Of a stretch of 64,000 bases of DNA, positions 33,411-44,001 are shown in pieces. The position numbers and the translations under genes are program-made. Under the pieces are notes generated by a model. It was not told where the DNA came from, did not search any database, and saw nothing but the letters and a program-made list of their open reading frames with translations. Source of the DNA: Flectonema sp. DT1601 (lineage: Eukaryota; Euglenozoa; Diplonemea; Diplonemida; Diplonemidae); assembly GCA_964019425.1 (NCBI GenBank), contig OZ025786.1, positions 1,514,945 to 1,578,944 of the forward strand. The letters run 5' to 3'. Within the stretch, counting starts at the first letter, position 1. Each line of letters starts with the position of its first letter.

Positions 33411-35135
33411 TTAACCCTCTAATAAGAGGCCAAAAACCCTGTTTTTGAGAAAAATCGAAAAATTTGACAAAGGGGAAAAGGGGTGTGGGGAAAAATACAA
33501 AAAAATTACAGGGTGAAAGACACCCCCCCGCGCATTGAAAAAAAACTGAGGTCAGCCCGCAAGGGGGCCAAAATAACTTGAGAAAATGCAACAACAGCCT
33601 AAAAAAACACTGTTGCTTAGGACCCCTGGGTTCGCTTTGATTTTAGCAATGTTGTAGGAGTAGAGTGCTTCCGTTTCATGTTTTTCGGTGGGATATGATT
33701 GTGTGTAGCAAAGGTATGGTTGTTGCAAACAGGGGCTGAATACTTGTCAATATTTTCGTGATATTGTTCGAAGCAGGGATCCGTGCATAAGAAAACCTCG
33801 CTTTTTGAACAAGAAGTCGATGACCTTACTTTTTTTGAGAACAAATCCGTGAACTGCAGTCCCCAAAAATATCAAATTTTCGTAGGTAGTGACATTTTGT
33901 GTGAGTTTGGTGTGTTCCATGATCAATAAGTTGAGAACATGGCCTTTTTTTGAACTGAGCATATGTCCCGACGTCTTTTTCAGACTTCTTTTGGAGGGTG
34001 AAAACATTGAAGATAGAAATCTCTGACAAGTAGTGAAAGACTTTCAGGGTCCAGCGTTTTGTCATCAGAGTTCTTCTTGCCTTCCCCCTGATACCGTCTA
34101 CGAGGTCAACACCACCCATCAGTTTGTTGTACTGATGGATCTGTACCGGTAAGTCGATGGTCACTTTTTGATAGATTTCCTTATTTTAGTCCATCACGTG
34201 GCTGTCTCATAATTCTCCTCGAGAGGCAATGTGCTGAAGACATGTACTTCTTTTGGATTGCCCCTGAATTTATGTGATGCACATTGTGCTAGGACTGAAA
34301 GTACGAGGCAGAGAACTTCTCCACCCGTCCCTGCGCCTCCGCCTTATTGATCTCGGACCATTTGGGAACTATTGTTTCCCAAAAGCTGCGGATTTTGTAG
34401 AGCTTGTCAGTAGGTACGGGGTTGGTGACAGTGTAAAACTTTAGATTGGTTCGAATTTAGAGGAACCGATCTCAGGAAGCGAAGTGGGGTGTGTACGCTG
34501 GGTCTGATGTACCGTTCCTGTAATCTGAGATATTTGGCTTATCACAGAGACCCACGAGGATATTGAGTCCTAAAGAGAGTTTGAGTTCAGCTACGTTAAG
34601 ATTGAGTGCCTAGTTGTTGCTGCAGTGCGAAATCATCTCATCACCTTTGGGGTGAACACAAGTTCAAATTTCTGCAGTTCCTTCATCAATTTCAGGTCTG
34701 ACATGTCCTGCAAGGACCGCCGAAACGTGTGTCGCTTTACCTTGGTGATTTTCTTGCTCCATTTCAGAGGGGAAATGCTTGGCTCTATTGTACTCTTTTC
34801 ATCGCTCGAAGAAGACTCAGGAGCACCCAAATCTGGGATAGGTGACCCTACTGAATCATTTTCGATGGAAATAGTTTTAGGGATTTTAATTTTTGGCTGA
34901 AAACATGGGATAGTCATGGGCAACCTGGCTAAGACTGTTCCCAGTGCAGAAAAAAAAAAATGAACTTTTTCTCAGAAAAAGCTGGTGATTTTTGCAGCAC
35001 GATCCCACATAAAATTTGTCGTTTTTTGGCAGCTCTGGCTCCACCCTTGTACTCACAAGGTACATTTTTCCCCTTTGTCAAAAAAAAAAAAACGCGAAAG
35101 GCCACTATAGTGGCCTTCAGGGCTTAAAGGGTTAA
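33411..35135 (-). mobile_element. piggyBac-family DNA transposon, internally deleted
   Basis: The element is 1725 bp including TTAA duplications at 33411-33414 and 35132-35135. Terminal inverted repeats start CCCTCTAA on the left and CCCTTTAA on the right (read inward). A perfect 16-bp palindrome GGCCACTATAGTGGCC lies just inside the right end (35100-35115). The transposase reads on the minus strand. TTAA targets with CCC-starting termini and the protein motifs below are characteristic of piggyBac. It is too short to hold a full transposase and is not autonomous. Confidence 0.93.
33617..34923 (-). pseudogene. Remnant piggyBac transposase
   Basis: Read on the minus strand in several frames. 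An acidic N-terminal region (34633-34923) has Ser/Asp/Glu clusters. Around 34300-34440 a PTDKLYKIRSFWETIVPKW-like segment matches the start of the DDE_Tnp_1_7 domain. The 33826-34164 frame has the family hallmark IHQYNKLMGGVDLVDGIRGK. The 33617-33844 frame has the cysteine-rich tail (CSKSEVFLCTDPCFEQYHE). The coding span is about 1.3 kb against about 1.7 kb for complete members. The middle part carrying the first catalytic aspartates appears deleted, and frameshifts separate the rest. Confidence 0.88.
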
Positions 35136-35376
35136 AGCCAATTATTTTTACTTTTTTTAATTTTTTTTTTTTTTTAAATTTTCGGTTACTTAATTATGTA
35201 TTCGGAGACGAGAAAAAAAAAAAAAAAAAAAAAAGAAAAACAATAGCCACTACGATGAAGGTATCCTGTCTGTTCGGTGTTCTGCTATTTATTGTCCATT
35301 TAGTTGTCTTTGGTATTACGTTCTATTAGTTTGTATTTCTTTTTCCCTTTTCCCTTTTCCCTTTCCCTTTCCCTTT

Positions 35377-35499
35377 TTTTTTTTTTTTTTTTTTTTTTGC
35401 ACCGGCAAAAGTTCGGAGAAGAAACTATTCAGATTAAGAGCCGTTTTATTATTATTTTTTAATCTTTTCTTTTTCCCTGTGCGCCAGTATTACTGTCTG
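35377..35499 (+). repeat. Dispersed repeat R4, copy 2
   Basis: Homologous to 13918-14050 in LTN1 intron 1: T-run, CGGAGAAGAAA, ATTCAGATTAAGAGC, GTTTTATTATTAT and TTCCCTGTGCGCCAGTA in the same order. Confidence 0.8.
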
Positions 35500-35943
35500 A
35501 GCGGGTTCAAACAAAGTGAAGGTACTCAGAGGGCGTAAACTTAGTTTGTTTGGCAGCAGCGTGCGGGTTATGTTACTTTTTTTTTTTTTTTTTTTGTATT
35601 TTTGTGAGTCTAATGTCATTTAATATGTGTCGTATACAATTTTTATTTTTATAGTATTTTTCTTTTTTTGTTTATTCTCTCCCTTTGACGAAAATTGGCG
35701 TTATCAACCGTATCTTACACTGTCTGCTCGCGCGGGCGGTGGGTTTAGGTAGTCATTTATTCCGGGTTATTCTACGTCTCTTATCGTATTACCCTGTTAG
35801 CTTTTCCTGGCTTTTGGCTTCCTAAACTTCGTAAATAAATAAACTCTATCATCTTAATTACTGTTCTTTTGCAAATTTAACTAACTAAAAACAACTTGAA
35901 ATACGACCAAAAATTGATAAATTCGATTTATTAATAAACTGGA

Positions 35944-36090
35944 ATGAAGTCCTAAGAGGGACGAGTAGTATAAGATTAAGGTTCCTTGAAACTATGTATT
36001 CCACAAGTGTTTTTATGGAACAGCAGAACAATGTATTTTTATAATTTATTTTCCTCTTTTTTTTTAATAATAAACTCATATTCTAACTAA
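35944..36090 (+). repeat. Dispersed repeat R5, copy 2
   Basis: The 5' part (ATGAAGTCCTAAGAGGG, ACGAGTAGTATAAGATTAAG, GTTCCTTGAAACTAT) is shared with 39471-39570. The 3' part (ATGGAACAGCAGAACAATGT, AATAAACTCATATTCTAAC) is shared with 10378-10470. Confidence 0.85.
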
Positions 36091-36541
36091 ATTAAAACGA
36101 TATAGTCATAAGACACTTGTTGGTATCTATGGGTATCAATTATTCGATAAGGTGGAGTATTTTACTCTCACCAAGGTCTTAACTGTTTCTGTTAGGGAAT
36201 GCTTTTTTTTTTTTTTTTTTTTTGGGGGGGGGTAAAGTCAACCCAAAAAATTTGGAAAAACGTATACTACAGTCACGGCCTTGTGGAGCTTCCACTAGAA
36301 CCGTTGGCCCCCCTATTTCGGGCGAATTTTCTTTTCAAAATCAGTAATAGTGCAGTGGCTGGTACTATCTCTCTCGGGGGAGATTTTAGTTCCTCGAAAT
36401 TCTTTTTTTTTCAGGTATCTGTTCAACTCGCTGTTACTCATTTTTTTTTAAGCTTGGAATTTTTTTTTTCTTTTCCGCTGTTCACTAGAAGTTGTAACAT
36501 TTTTTTTCCCCCCAACTAACTCTGTCGTTTATTATTATTAT

Positions 36542-38309
36542 TACTGTAATTATAAATATCACGGTGTATAAAAAATTTGGAGTATAACAACTTTGGATAT
36601 AAAAAAGATGGTGGATTCTCGGAAAAAAAACTTGGTGGATTTTTATAAAAAAGTATGAAAGTACACATTTTGACTGTAAAATGGTAGTTTTTGGGGATGA
36701 AATTTTTCACACTATGCGGAATTTTTTGAAAAAACGGGATCCTTTTGAACCCCTGAAGACGTCGGTAAGCAAGGTGGAGCTGGGTTTGATAAAGAAAGAG
36801 GAGCGGGTAAAGGAACACAAAAGTCTCGCTGCTATGAGAAGTGGTCAAGGGGGGAGTTGCTTAACATTGGTGAGATGGTGAACTCTGCCACCAATGTGTC
36901 AAGGGCGATTGCATACTTCAACACGGACCATAAGAAGAGATCAACAGTGCAGGCAGGGCAATGAAGCTCTTTGTTGAGGAACAAAAGAGGAAGACAAAGG
37001 GAGAACCACTAGAAGGGCAGGTGAAATCTGGGAGACCAACCATCTTAACCACTGATGAGGAAGCGGGTGCTCGATTTAATTGAGAATATCCGTGCCTATG
37101 GTGGCTCTGTGTTTGCTTCTCTTCTCTGGTTTCAAGCACAGGTGATACGCCGGGACGCGTGGATTCCGGTTACCTACAAGCAACATGGACCTACAAGTTC
37201 CTGGAACGGAAGGGTTGGATACCGTCTTGGAACCACTGCGAAAGTAGCGCCTGAAGCAGAACTCCTATCAGCTCGGTCAAGGTTTCTGGAGCAATAATCC
37301 CATACTTTATTAAGAAACGCTCCAATCGGATCTAAACTAACTAAAAAACACTCCAATCGGATCACCCTGGCCTCGCAGTATATGCCCAGTTTAGGGGGCA
37401 GATAACTGAAGAAGTCCTTCGTCGATTTGAAGAAGCCAATACCACGGTTATACTGGTGCAAGGCGGATAGACTTCTCATCTCCGGCCGCTGGATCTAACT
37501 GTCATGGCCAACTTCAAAGAAGCATCAAGCTTTCTTGGTGAGTGGATGACAGAGCAGATGCGCAAGCGGGAGGAAAAGTTGAAAAAATCAAAGCAAAAAG
37601 CTGATAGAAACTTTAAAGCGCGCTGCGAAAGGGAAGGGTCCAAAGGGAGCTCCTGAATCCGAACCCATGTCAAAATGGATGAAGGAGCTCACAAAAACGA
37701 AGTCGCAAATTGGGTGGATAATGACAGCCCTTGATAGTATTACGAAAAATACTATCATGGCTGGTTTTATAAAAGCAGGTATTGTCAATCCTGCAAATCC
37801 ACCCGAGTCCTGAAGTCCGTAGTTGTGAACATGAGTTCATGTTTCTTAATACCGCACCTCATACCTCGGTGTATTACAACGATTGGAGAAGGGAACTCCT
37901 TAGTTGTAGTTGGCCTCGTCTAGACTACTACTTGCTGCTTTTAGGAATTTTGACATCATTCATTAAGACTGGTGTGCAACCAGCTACCAACAACGTTATT
38001 TGTGGATATGTTGTCCTGATATGTATCTGGAAGCAACTTCAACATTAGTTATCAATCCCCCACCAGGTTGGTACACAAGACCAGCCTGTAGAACTTTAAC
38101 CAGTTCAAAATGTCGATAATTTAGTACCAAAGTCAAAAGAAAAAGGTCAAAAAAAAAAAATTTTTTTTTTTCTGGAATCCGAATTTTGCTAAGTGTTTTC
38201 TGTGAATGATTGTACTAAAAAAACTTTGGATATAATAAAGATGGTGGATTTGGCCATTTTTTGCTGATTTGGAGACTTTTTATACACCATGATATTTATA
38301 ATTACGGTA
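36542..38309 (+). mobile_element. Pogo/Tigger-like DNA transposon, copy A
   Basis: The element is 1768 bp with a TA duplication at each end. Terminal inverted repeats of about 30 bp begin CTGTAATTATAAATATCACG on the left and CCGTAATTATAAATATCATG on the right (read inward). Just inside each end, CTTTGGATATAA and GATGGTGGATT recur in direct orientation. The encoded protein has a SGRPTILTTDEE motif (DNA-binding domain border) and a DDE_1-like TSHLRPLDLTVMANFK segment, as in pogo/Tigger transposases of the Tc1/mariner superfamily. It is about 99% identical to copy B, and the two share the same open frames and breaks. Confidence 0.9.
36681..37656 (+). pseudogene. Remnant pogo/Tigger-like transposase, copy A
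   Basis: The coding sequence is split over several frames: 36681-36881 (MVVFGDEIFHTMRNFLKK), a SGRPTILTTDEE piece near 37030-37070 that shifts frame into LDLIENIRAYGGSVF, a WTYKFLERKGW piece near 37190-37220, and QFRGQITEEVLRRFEEAN with TSHLRPLDLTV at about 37380-37510. Only about 100 nt separates the Tigger-type WTYKFLERKG and the C-terminal DDE part, so most of the catalytic core seems deleted, with a short CTCCAATCGGATC direct repeat at the junction (37320-37360). Confidence 0.8.
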
Positions 38310-38945
38310 TTATTTTTTTTCTTTTTTCGGAAACTGTCTGGCTGTATTTCTGTGTCACTTGAGCAAAAGTTTTGTTTTACTTTCCCATTTGGCACACACA
38401 TCTATGGATTTATGTTAAGGGATTGATTCAAAGCTAATAACACAAACGGTCAAAGAATATGATGATTTGGGAAATGATAAGGTAATCTTTTTTTTTTTTT
38501 TGGAACTTCTGCTGAGTTTATGCGTGTTGTTGACACACGGGAACCCATAGGGCAGCTCATGCCTGCATGAGTTAGATACCGATGAACCCGGTTAGAAACA
38601 GATTATCTGAATCTCTTTGCATAAAACTTCCAGAGGTTGGGAACACTATCAGGACCTGAAGCACAACTCTACCTGTCCGTGAGTATTTGTCTTTGCTAAT
38701 CTCGTCAAAATCAGATGGAACTCTTGTGGTTATTTCAAACTTTTGAAATCCTGAGAATTTTCGAAAATTTTTTTTTTGTGTGGAATTAGATATCCGTGTT
38801 TTTTTTCTCTTCTTTTTTTCTCTTGCTGTTCATGCAATGGTTAGTGTTAGTAGGGGAATAACACAGTCAGGGTGTTAATGTTATACTGAAATTATAGGTT
38901 TATCAAGGCAAAGGATTGGTTATTGGAGATGAAAACAAAAAATAT

Positions 38946-38979
<34 letters not shown>

Positions 38980-40203
38980 AAGAAGAGAAAAAAAAGCATT
39001 CAGATTAATCTTATGTTTTCGTTGAACGCAGACAGAATCCTGTCCGCATGGTGAGGGGAAAATAAATTATGACTATATGAAATAACGGCTTTCAATCTAA
39101 AGTAGTTTGTTCTCCGGCTATGTCGGTACAAAAAAAAAAAAAAAAAAAAAGTCTATCGATCCATGAAATTAAATTTGTCACTACTTCTTCCTTTTATGTC
39201 TTTCCCTTTATGTATGTTAATTTTATTTTATTTTCTGGGATTAGGTCCACTGCCTAACTTGCACTCGGTAGTTCGGACTAGTTAGCTGATACTGGTATTT
39301 GATTGATTTTATTGTTTATTTTGTGATAACCCGCAACTAAAACCTTAATCAATATCGTTAAACTAAGGCAAGGTGGAAAAAAAAGCTGTAGATTGATTTC
39401 CCTTTTATTTAGTTACTGCTACGGCTATGGATTGTGTGGTAAATTACCCCGACTAACCCGAAAACTTGCTGATGAAGTCCTAAGAGGGACGAGTAGTATA
39501 AGATTAAGGTTCCTTGAAACTATATATTTCATGGTAATTTATGGAACAGCAGATTTGTGTTTTTTATAACTTTTTTTTTATTTCTTGGCTTCTTAGGGGA
39601 AAATTCTATGCTTTTTGCGGTGAAAATCAGAAAAGCGCGGTATATCACTCTTGGCTGAGCGTGAAGTTTTTTCACCGCAAACATTATTTCACGCCTGGGC
39701 ATGTGACTTATTTTTGACTTTCGAAGTGAATTTTTTTCTATTTTTTTTTTTTTTTTTTTGAGGAAAACCTGATAAGGATTGTCCTGGAGATTCACTTCTC
39801 ACTACAGGACATGTCACCTAAAGGAGGGCTCGTAGACCGTCGGTGTAAATTTTCCCTTCGAAACGACGGTTTTAAATACAAATTCGGATACAGATTTTCA
39901 CTTGTGGGTGGGTTCTTACCTCGTTTACTCCCACGCGCGTGAAAAACCAAAGGTTATTAACAATCAGTTATCTTATTTTAATTTATTATTTTTATTTTCT
40001 TTTTTAAAAAAAAATATTTTAATTTATTGTAAAACTGTCTTATAAAAAACTAAGCTGTAGAATGATGCTTAGGGACAAAATAAATGTCATATCGTCTTTG
40101 CAAGTTTCAGTTCACTTACTAGACGTGTAAGAAGAAACCCTCTGACACAATGTGATTGGATAATTTGATGGGACTTCAACAACATGCACCTTACTTTTAT
40201 ATA
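38310..40203. other. Unassigned DNA between the two transposon copies
   Basis: About 1.9 kb without a credible gene. Repeat R5 copy 3 is at 39471-39570. A balanced-composition segment at about 38500-38760 has no open frame of note. The rest is T-rich with homopolymer runs. Confidence 0.55.
39471..39570 (+). repeat. Dispersed repeat R5, copy 3
   Basis: It shares GATGAAGTCCTAAGAGGG, ACGAGTAGTATAAGATTAAG and GTTCCTTGAAACTAT with 35944-36090, and ATGGAACAGCAG with the other copies. It lies about 730 bp before transposon copy B, while copy 2 lies about 600 bp before copy A. Confidence 0.85.
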
Positions 40204-41968
40204 TACTGTAATTATAAATATCACGGTGTATAAAAAATTTGGAGTATAACAACTTTGGATATAAAAAAGATGGTGGATTCTCGGAAAAAAAACTTGGTGG
40301 ATTTTTATAAAAAAGGATGAAAGTACACATTTTGACTGTAAAATGGTAGTTTTTGGGGATGAAATTTTTCACACTATGCGGAATTTTTTGAAAAAACGGG
40401 ATCCTTTTGAACCCCTGAAGACGTCGGTAAGCAAGGTGGAGCTGGGTTTGATAAAGAAAGAGGAGCGGGTAAAGGAGCACAAGAGTCTCGCTGCTATGAG
40501 AAGTGGTCAAGGGGGGAGTTGCTTAACGTTGGTGAGATGGTGAACTCTGCCACCAATGTGTCAAGGGCGATTGCATACTTCAACACGGACCATAAGAAGA
40601 GATCAACAGTGCAGGCAGGGCAATGAAGCTCTTGGTTGAAGAACAAAAGAGGAAGACAAAGGGAGAACCACTAGAAGGGCAGGTGAAATCTGGGAGACCA
40701 ACCATCTTAACCACTGATGAGGAAGCGGGTGCTCGATTTAATTGAGAATATCCGTGCCTACGGTGGCTCTGTGTTTGCTTCTCTTCTCTGGTTTCAAGCA
40801 CAGGTGATACGCCGGAACGCGTGGATTCCGGTTCCCTACAAGCAACATGGACCTACAAGTTCCTGGAACGGAAGGGTTGGATACCGTCTTGGAACCACTG
40901 CGAAAGTAGCGCCTGAAGCAGAACTCCTATCAGCTCGGTCAAGGTTTCTGGAGCAATAATCCCATACTTTATTAAGAAACGCTCCAATCGGATCTAAACT
41001 AACTAAAAAACACTCCAATCGGATCACTGGCCTCGCAGTATATGCCCAGTTTAGGGGGCAGATAACTGAAGAAGTCCTTTGTCGATTTGAAGAAGCCAAT
41101 ATCACGGTTATGCTGGTGCAAGGCGGATGGACTTCTCATCTCCGGCCGCTGGATCTAACTGTCATGGCCAACTTCAAAGAAGCATCAAGCTTTCTTGGTG
41201 AGTGGATGACAGAGCAGATGCGCAAGCGGGAGGAAAAGTTGAAAAAATCAAAGCAAAAAGCTGATAGAAACTTTAAAGCGCGCTGCGAAAGGGAAGGGTC
41301 CAAAGGGAGCTCCTGAATCCGAACCCATGTCAAAATGGATGAAGGAGCTCACAAAAACGAAGTCGCAAATTGGGTGGATAGTGACAGCCCTTGATAGTAT
41401 TACGAAAAATACTATCATGGCTGGTTTTATAAAAGCAGGTATTGTCAATCCTGCAAATCCACCCGAGCTCCTGAAGTCTGTAGTTGTGAACATGAGTTCA
41501 TGTTTCTTAATACCGCACCTCATACCTCGGTGTATTACAACGATTGGAGAAGGGAACTCCTTAGTTGTAGTTGGCCTCGTCTAGACTACTACTTGCTGCT
41601 TTTAGGAATTTTGACATCATTCATTAAGACTGGTGTGCAACCAGCTACCAACAACGTTATTTGTGGATATGTTGTCCTGATATGTATCTGGAAGCAACTT
41701 CAACATTAGTTATCAATCCCCCACCAGGTTGGTACACAAGACCAGCCTGTAGAACTTTAACCAGTTCAAAATGTCGATAATTTAGTACCAAAGTCAAAAG
41801 AAAAAGGTCAAAAAAAAAAAATTTTTTTTTCTGGAATCCGAATTTTGCTAAGTGTTTTCTGTGAATGATTGTACTAAAAAAACTTTGGATATAATAAAGA
41901 TGGTGGATTTGGCCATTTTTTGCTGATTTGGAGACTTTTTATACACCATGATATTTATAATTACGGTA
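40204..41968 (+). mobile_element. Pogo/Tigger-like DNA transposon, copy B
   Basis: The element is 1765 bp, flanked by TA (40204-40205 and 41967-41968), with the same inverted termini and direct subterminal repeats as copy A. By eye I counted roughly 15-20 differences from copy A. Both share the same internally deleted transposase, so a non-autonomous derivative was probably mobilised in trans recently, or the pair arose by segmental duplication. Flanking DNA beyond the TA sites differs, favouring transposition. Confidence 0.9.
40343..41316 (+). pseudogene. Remnant pogo/Tigger-like transposase, copy B
   Basis: It carries the same frame fragments as copy A. The C-terminal part is slightly better preserved: one frame (41110-41316) runs MLVQGGWTSHLRPLDLTVMA through a Lys/Arg-rich helix. 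The DDE core is missing as in copy A. Confidence 0.8.
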
Positions 41969-42317
41969 TTTTTTTTATTGTCTTTTGTTACTTCCCACTG
42001 TTACGGTAATGCTATTAGTCAAATTAATTTTAGCAAAAAAAAAAAAAAAACAGAAATTATTGGTTACTTTTAGAGTTTATGGAAAAAAAAAAAAAAAAAT
42101 GGAAAAAAAATGAAAAAATAGTGGTATTATATATAGCTTAACTGTGTCATGCTTTTTTTAAATTATTTTTAGCGGAGGCTACTTTATAAATAGCAATGCA
42201 TCCGAGAGTGCGTAAGTATGGCAAATGGAATGCCTTTTTCAACGTGTAAATGCAATGCCTATTAGGAAGACGAAAATTCTTCTCACCCGCAAACACGAAC
42301 TGGATCAACACCGAACG

Positions 42318-42352
<35 letters not shown>

Positions 42353-42631
42353 TATCTATCCAACGAAATTTGTTTTTCTTTGTGTGAATGTGAACAAAAA
42401 GCCTTTCTTAGAAAAAAAAAAACTGATTCTTTTTTGTTTCCTTTTTTGTTCTTCTTGTTATTTGGACATTCCTTTTCTGTTTTTTTTATAGCTTTTTCCC
42501 CCTTTTCACCTCCCAGCCACCTCGGTTTGTATTGTTCATTTAAATGGTCAAACCTGTTAGAATATTGAGCAATGTATTAGTTTTTCTTCATTCAATCTTA
42601 ACAGAAATTTTTTGGAAAAAAAAAAAAAAAA
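41969..42631. other. Intergenic DNA before the amidohydrolase
   Basis: No gene is visible. It contains A-runs of 15-30 nt. It ends with TTCAATCTTAACAG (about 42603), AAATTTTTTGG and a 17-nt A-run whose last base is the A of the start codon. Confidence 0.55.
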
Positions 42632-43507
42632 ATGGATTCCGTAGTCGACACTCACGTCCACCTCTCTGATAGAGAGAGATGGCAATTACCTGCATACGGT
42701 TGGCATAAGGAGGATCCAAAAATTGATCATGACTTTACCCCGGCAGTGTTTAATTCCGAAGTCTGTGAAACCGTTGAAAAGGTAATCTTTTGCGAGTGCA
42801 TGTGTGCGGAAAGTGAGGAGTTAATGGCAGCAGAAGCGCAATGGGTATGCGAAATGGCTTCAAAAAACTCACACAAATTAGTTGGAGCAATTGCCTCGGC
42901 ACCACTTGGCTTCGTAGAAGGAAACGATCTAAAGAAATATCTAAACACTATCAAACACCCAAACCTTAAAGGAATCAGACAACTAATTCAAGGAAAAGAT
43001 GAGGGTTTTGGAGTTACTTCGAAATACATTGACGGATGCAAAGCAATCGGTGAAGCAAATCTCATAGTTGATCTCTGCGTCAAGGGACAGTTAGATTCTT
43101 GTATTGTACTTGCGGAGAAATGTCCTGAAACGACTTTCGTTCTAGATCATATCGGAAAACCAAACATAACAGGAGAGGGTGGTGTTTCTGATAAGGATTG
43201 GGAATCAAAAATTGCGCTTTTGGCGAAATTTTCAAATGTAAATGTGAAAATATCAGGCATAATCACAGAGGTAAAAGGAGCTACTTGGACGCCATCTCTC
43301 ATCGAACCTTACATTCAATATGTTATCACTACCTTTTCATGGGATAGAGTTATGTATGGATCTGATTGGTACGCTAGTAAGTTAGCATCTGAAACATACG
43401 GTGAGTGGATTAACGCACTGAAACAGCTTCCATTTATTAAAAATGCGGGAGAAGACAATCAGCGAAAATTATTTAAACAAAACGCTGAAAGAATTTACAA
43501 ATTATAA
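42632..43507 (+). CDS. Amidohydrolase-2 family protein (lactonase-like)
   Basis: A 291-aa intronless TIM-barrel metal hydrolase of the COG3618/amidohydrolase_2 type, related to L-fuconolactonase and L-rhamnonolactonase. Motifs: DTHVHLSD at the start (H-x-H), the GIRQLIQG strand, FVLDHIGKPNI (conserved His), VKISG and the terminal YGSDWYAS (catalytic Asp). Length matches the family. It probably hydrolyses a sugar lactone in the cytosol; no targeting signal is visible and the substrate cannot be read from sequence. The family is mainly bacterial with scattered eukaryotic members, so a transferred origin is possible. Base composition does not stand out. The start codon abuts a 17-A run. Confidence 0.88.
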   Translation: MDSVVDTHVHLSDRERWQLPAYGWHKEDPKIDHDFTPAVFNSEVCETVEKVIFCECMCAESEELMAAEAQWVCEMASKNSHKLVGAIASAPLGFVEGNDLKKYLNTIKHPNLKGIRQLIQGKDEGFGVTSKYIDGCKAIGEANLIVDLCVKGQLDSCIVLAEKCPETTFVLDHIGKPNITGEGGVSDKDWESKIALLAKFSNVNVKISGIITEVKGATWTPSLIEPYIQYVITTFSWDRVMYGSDWYASKLASETYGEWINALKQLPFIKNAGEDNQRKLFKQNAERIYKL

Positions 43508-44001
43508 AACAAAAAAAAAAAAAGTAAAGCAAAAATAAAAAAATAAAAAAAATAAAAAAATAATGTACTAATTAGAAACTAATGTGTGAATGCTAGTCGG
43601 ACAGCATTTGTTTGCTGATTCACAGCAATAATAAAAAAAGGTTATTTGTAATTTAGTAATTTTTTTTTCTTCTTGTGAAACATTTTCGATTTCAACTCCA
43701 CAAAAGAAATCTAACCGTACAATCAAAAAAAATGAAATATAAATAACAAATGCTGGTTCAACTTCGACCGAATAACCACGTGCGTATTCTTTTTTTTTTC
43801 CCCTTTTTTTTTTTTGAAAACTTTTCTTACCCACTCGCAAAGGGGCCAATGAGAGCTATGTGTGTGTTGTGTAGAGATAACGCCTTGACAAGTTACTTCT
43901 CATTCAGTCAGGTGTTGCTGCATTATTATGTCATTTATTTGGTAGTGGTAAACCTTAAGAACAAACTCATATCTTAACTCCTCTTACAGTAGGGAGGGAG
44001 G
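43508..44001. other. Intergenic DNA
   Basis: No gene is visible; AAATAA-type A-rich 3' end after the amidohydrolase, then T-runs. CTCCTCTTACAG ending at 43989 is the acceptor-like site 12 nt before the next start. Confidence 0.55.

Larger units (their letters stand above)
35136..36541. other. Intergenic DNA with repeats R4 and R5
   Basis: No gene is visible. A CCCTTT microsatellite lies near 35345-35375, repeat R4 at 35377-35499 and repeat R5 at 35944-36090. The rest is homopolymer-rich and unassigned. Confidence 0.6.

Noticed and set aside
38500-38760. Possible exon between the two pogo-like elements
   Set aside because: No open frame longer than about 40 codons and no splice-leader context.
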